From Daldinia sp. FL1419 (Eukaryota; Ascomycota; Sordariomycetes; Xylariales; Hypoxylaceae): a stretch of DNA of 64,000 nt. The translations under genes were made by a program, and so were the position numbers. The stretch is taken from positions 62,001-126,000 of the forward strand of contig MU623411.1 in the NCBI GenBank assembly GCA_025201765.1. The letters are read 5' to 3'. This document shows positions 34,786-44,678 of the stretch, piece after piece. Each line of letters begins with the position of its first letter. Positions within the stretch are counted from its first letter, which is position 1. The notes beneath the pieces are model-generated. The model was not told the origin of the DNA. It saw only the letters and a list, made by a program, of their open reading frames with translations, and searched no databases.

Positions 34786-37700
34786 CTAAGACGCAGGCGT
34801 AAACCTCTCCCCCGCATCCGCCAAACTCCTAAGCTTAAACGCACGCAACGACGTTATAGACTGCATGGCCGCGTGTCCGTGTCCGTGTCCGTGTCCAAAG
34901 TCGTGGCCCGCAACACTTCTCGCGCTAGATCTTGAAACGGAGCGAGCGCGTACGTTGGTGGACATGGACATGGACATAGAAGCTGGCATATCGCTACGCG
35001 GACGTCGGGTATTTAATTGTCCCATCATGGAGCTGAGTGCGGCGTGCGCGGTGGTCTTGGGCTGTCCGACTGCAGACGGCGCCGGATGGCCGCCGATGAC
35101 GGGGTAGTGCGGCATATGTTGGGGCTGTTCGTGATGAGGTGGTAGATGTGGTTCGTGGTGTGTCATGGAAGAGCTTCGTCGGCTGTTGAGAGATCGGGAT
35201 CGACTCAGTTTGCTGAGGAGCATCTCGGCTGATGGTGACATGCTGGTGGATGGATGACGGACCCGCGATGTAGAGCGGCTGGATCCGCGGCTAGATGGGG
35301 GTGTGGTGAGTCTAGGACCATTTACGACCATATCCTGACCTTTGATACCGAGACTCGCCATCATGGCGTTCATTTCAGACGTATCAGCCGGTGGCGTGTG
35401 GAGACCGCTCTGTCCTAGAGCGGCTCTCTGTAGTTCGTCGAAGCTCATAGGCATCGGAGGCATTTTGCTAAGTCTTCGGATCGCTTTACTATTCTTCTCC
35501 ACGAAAGTGTTCATAGCTAATAAAGAGCCTGCGTTATCTCTCATAGCAATAGCGCTTGCGTCTCCGGAACTTCTACCTCGGGCCTGGTGTACGGCGTTTA
35601 GCGTAAGTGGCTGCTGGGGTATATTCGGTTGCATTTCGATCTGTGCTGAACCCAGGGTTGCTCGTACATGCGACATGACGCGGTCGAAGTCGACGTTTTG
35701 GTTAGGGTTAGCACGGGACATGTAGTAAGATGATTGCTGTCCCGCCGTAAGAACGTCAGCGGCGGCCTTGTGTGCCATGACGAACAAGCTTCCGTCCCGA
35801 ATATATCGTCGCACAAGAGCCCATCGAGTTCTTGCGGGGTTACGCTCGAGCTCTGGCCTGTAAACCGAGCACTGGGCAAGTTGGGCGTAGAAAATTCCCA
35901 GACGGCGGGAAATTCGCTCGAGGATCTGAAGGAGGAAAGCAGAGAGAGCCGCAAGACGATTGGTATCGAAATCTGGGTCTTGCATTCTGTCCGATGAACT
36001 GTATGCACTGGCAATACTGTCAAAAGCATCCATGCCAGTGCCGATTTCTTGGCGAAGATCCTCAAGCAATTCTATATCGAGCTCTACACTCTTAGCCGCG
36101 TAGTCGAAAACACCGCGCTCGTGGAAACGAAGAGCATCCGAAGTACCACAGATGAATTGGCCGACAAGGGCTACTTCGTTCATGCATTGTACGGCGTCCG
36201 AGCTAGTATTGGCACGAGCTACCGCTCCTAACACGTCCGGCAATTGAATATTCGCTCCAGCGCCACCAGAGTTGGCGAGACTGAACGAGAGCTTGAGTAC
36301 GAGCTCTTGCAACTTGGCTCCGAATAAAGCTGTGAAGCCTCCTTGGAGTAATCTGCTCTGGTAGCCGTAAAAGGTGCGAATGGCAACGACGTTAGGGAGG
36401 TCCTCATGGAGCCAGATGTTGATATTCCCGGATGGGTCATAAGACGAGGAGGCCTTCAATGATGCGCCCTGGATTTCGTGCATCTCGATTTGATGTGCAA
36501 CTAACGTTTCAACCGTGGTGCGGAGGTATCCCGCCCAGAGATCATACAGGGCAGATACTTCCTCCTCACCACCTTGGTAGTCAGGTTTAGGTGTGAGGTG
36601 TCCGACAAAGTACTTAGTTAGGAGACTGGCAACTTCAGGATTGTTGGTGTGGGCTAGGTTGTCGAAGGACTTGGAACAGTCCACGCCCGCGTTGGATTTG
36701 ACGATCTGCGTGCCTCCAGGGTGCATAGGGCAGAAGTCGGTGACATCGTACACGCTCCCGTGAACTCCAATCCACATCCGCGATCCCGGCCTATGACCAG
36801 TATGTTGAGCGAGTTGGGATAATGGGATTGTCGGTAAATTACAAGGGAGAGGCTTGGGGGTCATGAATACGTCAAGCATAAATCGTCGTTCAGCGAAAGC
36901 CTTATTAATAATAAGGTCGACATTTTCCATAGTTGCTGTGCAATGGGTATAAATTGCTTTCCGGATTCCGTTCATTACGGAATCGAAGACAGCAACAGAG
37001 CCACACACGTAAAGGTATCCACCTAGACCTCCCTGTTTCTTCGACATAACGAGATCTGATACCGTGGCACCCTGCTCGACAATTAGGGTATCGATGTAGC
37101 GAGGGGGAATGTGCTTTTCAACGAGGTCGTGCGTGTACGGATCGTAGGCGAGACCGCGAGAGTCCCTCGAGAAGGCTACATGGACCTCCATAAAATCCGC
37201 ATTCACATACTCCCTCAGTTCATCCTCGAAGCAAAATTTTTCGCGCGACTGGACACCCAAATACAAGTGATTCTTGCCTCCAGATAAACCACTGGTATTT
37301 AGACGATACTGCCAGAAGCTCCGGAATGGGGCAATTCCACTCCCACCGGCGAAGAATGCGCAAGGCGCCATGTTATCTAAAGGTAACTGGAAAGACAAAG
37401 GTCGGGATACACCAACAAGAATCTCATCATCCGATACCACGTCATCGGATGGCGGGTATGGGTTAAAGAAACCGCTCGCAACACCAGCCCGATTGATGTC
37501 CTCTTGCTTGGCAAACGTGGAGCAGAGCTTGTATTCAGCACGAGAGATAGCTAGGTCAACAGTACTAGGGAGAAGTTCGTCTGTATAGCTGGCTATAGAG
37601 TACGTGCGAGGCACTTCGACCGGGATGAGATCAGCCAGCCACGAAAGGTTGTCGAGGTTGAATGCCTTGTCCCATATATGAGATGGGGTGTCCAAAAGAG

Positions 37701-40304
37701 CATCTTGAAGCAAGTCCCCTAGTGAACCTCGGACAGGCCACTCGTCGGTAGCTAAAACTTGAAGGACGGTATTCGAGGAAGCAGCAAGGAGGCTATGGAC
37801 CTTCAGAGCAAGCTCCTTAGTAATTGGTGCTAGATGGCCCCGGCGAAGGATATCAGCTACAGTTAGCTTCTTTGCTGCCGTTCTTCTCACAGAAGTGAGA
37901 TGTTGCTCGAATCGGGACCATGTTCCGTTAACATCAACCGGATGGTCAATACGACTCTCCAACCCTAGAGCAGCAGCGACCTTGGCGCATTCCTCCCAGC
38001 TGTTAAGAGGCATAACTGCAAGACGATCACCGGGCATGAAGGTAATTCCTGTGTCCTGGATATCTAATGTTACGAGAGCAATCGATCTCGTGGGATCAGA
38101 GTCGACGTGAGACCGGTTTAGGACTCGGGTAACATAGCGGCATTCCTCAAAGGTGCCTCTCATCTGGTGTGGCTCCACCGGCAGACTTCCACCTATACGG
38201 CACATACGGAGTCAGCTTATAGGATATATAATAGGAAGGTTAACGGGCGCATAAATATTAACCCTTGTGAATATTGATAACTTACGGTATGGCTCAAGGC
38301 GCTCTTTCATAGCGTCCGAGAACTGCTTATGAGTCTCTTCCCATGGGCGAGATGCATCTGCGGCGCCGGATAAGCCGTTTGTTTCGGTACGCCCCGTCTT
38401 CGCAGCGATCTCTAGAATACCGAATACTTTATAACGATGGGTGCCCATGAAGCCTCGCTCGCCTGTGTATGCTTCAATAATACCATCCAATACACCCATC
38501 AGTCGTGGGTCACCGGATTGTTGTACAAATTCGGGGATACGGTAGTGGTATTCAATGGCAGCGATGAAAGCCCGGAGGTTAGAAGGGAGCCAAGCTCTCA
38601 AATGCACGCCCTCTGCACCGAGGAAAGATGTATACCTGTTAAGAGTTAGAGCTAGTACTTACATATATCCTAAACCAAACGATATAAAAGCGACGACGGC
38701 AATCGCTGGTCTTATAGAAATGTGCTACAGAGGTCATTTTTATATTTGACTTACTTCTTTCGTCCCAAGAATGCATCCATGACGAGATACGGCGGAAATT
38801 GCAGGCCTGAAGACGCTGGGCATCTTTTAGACAAAGGTGCAGAAAACTTGCCCCAACGAACCCATTGGTGAACCGGGACGTAATTCTCTCCAGAGTTGGG
38901 GTTAACGTTGATGGAATGAAACGCATTGGGCATACGCTCTAGGATCTCTTTCAGTCGTATCATCTCGCGAAGAAGCCCTTCAACGTTCCTGTTCATAACG
39001 TGCTCTTGGCACGCAGCAATCGCGTCAGGGCCATGTTGGAAAGATGCTGCAAGGGTTAGCACTTGAACGGATTGGAAACAGGATATAACACCTACCTGAT
39101 GTATCAGCACAACCCTTCAAAAATGCTATCTCGGCCTTTTCGCCAAACATAGGCCAACGGAGATCTATGTTGTCAGAGCGTGCGATATAGGGGTAGGTTG
39201 AGGTAGGATCTCGAATCTTAATATTATAAGAGGACTGGTCAGGGAAAGTGAGATGCGGGAGAGTTCGGCCCATGCGTCGCGAGATTTGATAGTACGGTAA
39301 GGCTATGCACCGTGGGATCCCAACCAACTCCTCGCCGAGATCGTCGCCCATTGGAACGTTGGGTCTCTTCTTCTTGGTGCGTGCGGAAGTAATACCCTCG
39401 TTGCCATCGTACTTTTCCTCAAAGCGATAGATCGAGCATAGCACTACAGGATCTAGTATTAGTACTTGTACTTATAGGGTATAGAATCTGTAGACTGTTG
39501 CAGCGAAGTCCTTAAAACCGTGCCAACTTTACAAGGATTTGAGGGGCAACAAGCCGCAACTATACTTACTTCCCAAGGCCACTAAAGCTGCCCATAGTGC
39601 GTGGTTCGGGATGACTTCCTTGATACCTTCGACGAGAGGCAGTGCTGCAACAGATTCTTGGACACGTCCTCTTGCAACACAACCCGGCATACGCTCGCAA
39701 AGATCAGCCCATATCCGGCCGGGCGTCCTCGATAAGGCGCCGACAGACTCTTCGTAGTCCGGTGGACAGAAGCCATGTTCTGCGCTAAGATAGCCGTCTA
39801 TCCAACCAGTTTTGGGACCGATCTCTTCTGCTCTTAACATAACCTGCCTTGCCGGTGCTCCTAGGGCTACGGCTAATAGATCCTGCTCCCGAACGTTAAA
39901 GGCGTCGATCTCTGCTTGAGTCTTAGCAGCGTCAATTTCCTGAACTGATGGAATGTTTGTATAAAGTAGCTGGTTTATTGATTTACGTTCTCTACACAGG
40001 TCATTTTTAGCTGGGGTGTTAGTAAGGTCTATTATCAAAATCCATACCTCATCCGGAGCCATTCCTCAGCATCAACCCCCCGCGGAATCTATTTCCATGT
40101 ATTAGCTGATTATCAATGATTTGTGTCTGTACCTTTACATACGTCAAATGCTGCATGAAGGTCTCCATGCTGGCCATATCCTGAAAAGGCACAGCCTCGA
40201 GGACCCATTCGACTGTTACTTCTGCTTCTGTTTGAACCCGCATGCCCGGCAGGACATCTTCCTCCACCAACAGAGCCAGAAACTGGACACGAATATTCGG
40301 ACAT
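34786..40304 (-). CDS. Four-part fusion: IDO-like heme domain, CPR-type FAD/NADPH reductase, cytochrome b5, unknown C-terminal region
   Basis: Seven exons: 40304-40143, 40088-40048, 39991-39570, 39443-39096, 39046-38755, 38635-38286, 38192-34786; all phases agree, 1673 residues. (1) Residues ~70-530 resemble indoleamine 2,3-dioxygenase: LPYYQISRRMGRTLPHLTF, AEIAFLKGCADTSASFQHG, and FMGTHRYKVFGILE with probable proximal heme His488. (2) Residues ~550-980 are a CPR-type module with EVPRTYSIAS (FAD, ~732) and GGSGIAPFRSF (NADPH, ~821), lacking flavodoxin. (3) Residues ~990-1074 are cytochrome b5 with HPGG (His1029) and AHTNNPEV (His1053). (4) Residues ~1080-1400 are helical and unknown; the rest is Ser/His-rich, low complexity. 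The N-terminus has two Cys-Pro pairs (SCPVS, RCPAG). It is probably a self-sufficient heme oxygenase or dioxygenase; substrate unknown. The reductase and b5 calls are firm; the IDO call rests on motif reading. Confidence 0.82.
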
Positions 40305-40807
40305 GATTATTATCTTGGTGGTATGGGTATAAATAATAAGTATATATCGATCCGGACTAAAATTTAAACGATTATAAGGCCGCCAGGGCAGAAATAAAAA
40401 CACCACCAGGGCAAACTATAAAGAATGGTTATTCTACCTCGTAGAAAAGAATGTGAAGCACCGAATGTATAGGTAAAGTAAGATACAATGAGGTTCAGTG
40501 GAAGATCCGTAGACTTAACAGGATCTAGGCTTTGACCACGGTGGAGACGTTTTGCCGACTGGGGTTGCCACTAAGATGCTGATATCTCGACGACAACCTG
40601 GTAGGAGGCAATGCATTCTATGTATATTAGCGGCGGCGATGCCGGTGTCACATCAAGATAGACGAAGATCATCTCTGTGTGACGCGTAATCTCCCATACT
40701 CTAGGGGGACGATGCCATCAGTTAAGGACCAGTCGAAGCGAAACATGCCAAGATAGAAGTAGCATTTATCGGTGTTGAAGACTGGGATAAAGACTTGGCG
40801 TCCGTAG

Positions 40808-40851
<44 letters not shown>

Positions 40852-42369
40852 AATCTTCACTGGGGAATGAACGATATAGACGCGAGATCTGGAAAGGCCT
40901 GAATAGTGTTTCGGTCAAAAGTTTGTGATGGTTCATGTCTAACTGCCACTGGATTACTGTCTTGAGGACTTCTGCTGTTTGATAGGGCTTGCAGCCGGAA
41001 TTATCCAGTCTAAACCTCATCGCGGATTGATTATCTGAGCTGTCTTCCTAAATTCGATGTTCGAATACGGTAGAATAGCCCTTAGGATTGGTAGAACCCG
41101 TAGCACACTGGTGTTACTTTGTTCAACTGGGCTGCTAGAGGAACGTAGATGTGCTGCTGTTCAGCTGCCGATGAAGAAACCGGCACGCCGTTCTGTTCTA
41201 GGCACTTCGATTCGCCCTTGGCTGCATATGGCCCGGGTCTCTCCTAACTCCTTAGGAGACGCCATCCGTGACATTGAACTAGCTCCTTAACCTAGAAAGT
41301 TGTAAAGTTTGAGAATGGACAAGCTTAGAGACCGGTAGAGCGTGTAATTCTAACTTGGGTCAACTCCTATGTACATAGTAGCTTACATAGTAAGTTAGGG
41401 GTTGAAATACCAAGACGCGGATCTTCTCTTTAAAAAGAAGTAAGGCGATTAACAGGGGTCCAAGTGTGCCATGTGCCCGGGCAGCTCTGAACCGTCGCTA
41501 ATGAAACAGTGCTAGCCTCATTAAAGAGCCCCATTACCTAAGAATTATTGGCATTTCTATGCATCTCATTGGCCTATATTAAGAGCTGGTACCGTACTTG
41601 ATGATGTTGACACACGGTACGCACGACCTGGAATGTTTTGCGTTGTTCTTCCATGTGTTATTCCCGTTACTATTTTTCTATTTTCCTGCTGTCAAAACGT
41701 GGTTTGCGGGGTATGCAACAGTTAGAGGTTAGTTTATAGTGATGATCTTCTGATCTTTTTCTGATATTTGTCCATCATGAATATTCCATATATGGAGTAT
41801 CTATTAAAGGTAGGTAATTAGCTGATTGGTACTCGGTAACTTGAAGTATTAGAGGATCTCGCGTACGTACTAACTTGTAATAACACTTGTAATAAGCTTA
41901 AACAGGTGATTGCACCCTGTCGTGTATAGATTTAGTAAAAGCTCTTAAGTATTCGAGCTCTAAATCTTGATACCGGCCAATCCCCTTCTGGATAATCTTG
42001 TGTTAAAATACTACTTTAAGACCTAGCAGATATTTGTGCAAAACGGGACCATGTTGTCGATCAGGTGGTCTCGTGAAACCACACTATTCTCCCTTCAAGC
42101 CTCCTAAGTCGTTAATTACCGGGGTAACTTCACTTTTTATTTGTTCTAAATGTCTTAAATATTTATCCGGAGTAGACTTCTTAGCTTGTCGTAATTTTAT
42201 CGAAGTATCGCGTCGGGGCTGTTTTCGGTAGTGTTTGGTGTTTAGGGTGGATCGCTTCAAGTTATTACTAAATATCAAAACACCAAGACAATACAGAATG
42301 CTTCTCTGCTTGATTGAATGGCCGCATAAGCCGGGGTATCATATGCTGCATCTATCCTAAGTTTTTCTC
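40305..42369. other. 2 kb intergenic region
   Basis: No supported gene between the fusion gene's 5' end and the 3' end of TRM61. Holds the T12/A29 homopolymer. A short frame at 41057-41290 has no recognisable product. Confidence 0.6.
40809..40849. repeat. T12 directly followed by A29
   Basis: Homopolymer switch at 40820/40821; the T12A12 core is a perfect palindrome. It could be a genuine DNA feature, an old poly-A insertion scar or an assembly artefact. Confidence 0.95.
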
Positions 42370-43899
42370 CTATGGGGTTTTGCTCTTTTTTGGCAAAGGA
42401 CGTTCGGCTTCGGATCTGCTATCGGTATCCTTTTTGCGCTTCTTTCCTTGTAGCATCTCGCGCTTTTCTTGTTTCCGCGCTTCTTTGTCTAATTTTCCGA
42501 TAACTCTGCTTTCCTTGCCGCATGGCCAATTTTCAAAAGCCGCCGCTTCTTGGGCTTCTGTCCATTCCTGCGGCAGCAGTGCGAAGACGAGGTACGACGT
42601 ATGTGTCTTGATCTCGGGTTCTGTCCGATGAATTATTCTTCCGACCAACCAGGGCTTAACTGACTGAGCACTTCCGGCCTCACTGCCCAATGACGAGAGT
42701 GTGTTGCCATTGGTGGGATTGGTGCTAACCGCCGCTTCATCGTCCTCGCCCATCTCAACATCGGCATCTTGAGATTGGCCGCGGAAATTCTTAACGCGAC
42801 CCTCGACTTCCTGTAATTTTGCGAGAGCCTCTGCAACGTTTGCTGCTGTTTGGCTTGCGCCTCGATCTCCTGCGGGTAAGTTTAAACCAACGCGCTCTCG
42901 CATAACATTTATTCTCCTGTGTGCAACTTCAACCATTTCGATTTCCATCCAGCCTAGGCGACGCATAACATCAATGGTTCTAGTAACCTGTTCGATACAA
43001 GGGGAGAAAGTGCAAATATAAGCGGTTCGGTCTGGACGAAGCGGTGATTTCCATTCAGATCCGGTGTCTTCAAGATTATCCAACCCGCTGCTCGAGAGCT
43101 GAGACGGTGTTGGTCTACTTCTTGCTAGATGGGGAAGGGCTTTCCACGGTGCTGGTAGGTCTAAGAAGACACATTCGGCCCCGGGACTTTCGCCATCGAC
43201 GAGAAATCCATCATTATAAACATCTCTATGAGTAATCTGAACGATTCCATCCAGGCGATGATCCTCAATCTCTTTTCGCATTTTCTGGAACCGGTCGTGG
43301 TTAAACTCGAAACTGAACACCTTGCCCTTCGCATCGCGTGTGCCTTTAGGGTAGCCGTTATAAACAGCCCTGGCGGCAGCGTGCGTAAAACTGCCGCTCC
43401 CCGCTCCAGCCTCTATTATTTTCATACCAGGCCTTGCACGGATACGGTGAAGAATATAGCTGTAGTCAGGCGTGTATACTACTTGAGTCCGGTGCGGTAG
43501 GCTTGTTGTCCACAACTCTGGAGTAGGGGGTAATATATGTATGAAGCCGCTTGGCGCGGTCTTGAGATCTTTGGCTATTTCTCTTCCCGGTGTGGTATTC
43601 TCTGTGCTATTGTCCAATTCTTCACCATTTGCGCCTTGCTCAAGCTTCAATTTTCTACCTCTCGAACCAGTATCCACAATCGAGGCGCGTATTTGCGAAC
43701 CCCAAGGTTTATCCAGTAAAGTTGAGTGTGGGAATGAGCCAAATCGAGTATTTAAAACTGCCCCTTCGATATAACCGTCAATTGTACCAGAAGTCTCTCT
43801 TAAGTAAATGGGCTGGATGCTATCTCGAGATAGATGGGCCAGAGCCAATGTATTTGGCGTTGTTCGAGGACCAGGGTCGAGGAATGGCGAAATAGACAT
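42370..43899 (-). CDS. TRM61: tRNA (adenine-58-N1) methyltransferase catalytic subunit
   Basis: Single exon, 509 residues. Makes m1A58 in the tRNA T-loop with TRM6, in the nucleus; needed for initiator tRNA stability. Motif I for S-adenosylmethionine is IIEAGAGSGSFTHAAA (161-176), motif II is KVFSFEFNHDRFQKM, and the Trm61-type catalytic signature is VFLDLPAPWKALPH (244-257). TPDYSYILHRIRARPG is the usual entry to the fold. Family members are often shorter; this one has a ~60-residue N-terminal insertion, an acidic insert after ~360, and a Lys-rich tail (KKRKKDTDSR, then PKKSKTP) that may be a nuclear signal. Divergent from the cysteinyl-tRNA synthetase gene. Confidence 0.94.
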   Translation of the reverse strand: MSISPFLDPGPRTTPNTLALAHLSRDSIQPIYLRETSGTIDGYIEGAVLNTRFGSFPHSTLLDKPWGSQIRASIVDTGSRGRKLKLEQGANGEELDNSTENTTPGREIAKDLKTAPSGFIHILPPTPELWTTSLPHRTQVVYTPDYSYILHRIRARPGMKIIEAGAGSGSFTHAAARAVYNGYPKGTRDAKGKVFSFEFNHDRFQKMRKEIEDHRLDGIVQITHRDVYNDGFLVDGESPGAECVFLDLPAPWKALPHLARSRPTPSQLSSSGLDNLEDTGSEWKSPLRPDRTAYICTFSPCIEQVTRTIDVMRRLGWMEIEMVEVAHRRINVMRERVGLNLPAGDRGASQTAANVAEALAKLQEVEGRVKNFRGQSQDADVEMGEDDEAAVSTNPTNGNTLSSLGSEAGSAQSVKPWLVGRIIHRTEPEIKTHTSYLVFALLPQEWTEAQEAAAFENWPCGKESRVIGKLDKEARKQEKREMLQGKKRKKDTDSRSEAERPLPKKSKTP

Positions 43900-44678
43900 T
43901 TTGATATGCCTCGATAATCATTCGGTATGAAGTAAGTATGAATTGATAATAATGAAGGATTAGAGATGATTGTTGGCTATGCACATCGTAGAGGAGAAAT
44001 TATATGGATTCTAGAGAATGCCGAGCTTAGGCGAGCTAGGAAAAAAAAAGCTGGACAAGGCTGAGAGAACCTTAACCTAGCAGCCTAGGTAGATTAGGTA
44101 TGTAGAGGGGCACATATGCTAATCGATAAGTTTGTGTAACTAAAAAGTCCCCTGCGATGCGAGCTGATGGGATGGATAGAGGGGTAACGGAATCTAGGAT
44201 CCCGATAAACTTGTGAGGCTACATATATTTATTTCGGGTTGTTCCAACGAGGAGTTGGGTTTATTTATTTATTTATTTTATGGACGATTTCCCTTAAATA
44301 CAGGCAACTACCTAACTACGTTGATTCTCAGATTTTTATAGACGAAATTACAACTCACTATATGCTTTGGCCAATCTATGTAGGTATTTTGTTGGTATTT
44401 TTCTAAATTTAGTGCTCAGTGGCACTAGGACAGAATAGAATTATTCTATTACTTGAGGGGCAGGTACAATACGAAGCTTAATTTACCTAACCTTAGTTGT
44501 ATAGACACATGTAGCACCGTGGCATGTACATAACTCTCTCTTTTTCAGTGTAACAAACCCAAATTGCGACATTGTTCCTGCTGTGACTCAAAAAATACAT
44601 TTATGCGTCGAGCTGACTCCAAAGTATTTCAAAGATAACAATTCCCCTCTCGATTTCTCTCCATGCATTCTAGCTTTG
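43900..44678. promoter_or_regulatory. Shared promoter region of TRM61 and CysRS
   Basis: 779 bp between the divergent starts of two tRNA-related genes. Contains a TTTA tandem run at about 44260-44280. No specific factor site recognised. Confidence 0.45.

Noticed and set aside
27199..40304. A classical secondary-metabolite cluster
   Set aside because: No polyketide synthase, peptide synthetase, terpene cyclase or cluster regulator is present; only a redox gene group can be supported.
41057..41290. 77-codon frame near the T12/A29 tract
   Set aside because: No family likeness on either strand.
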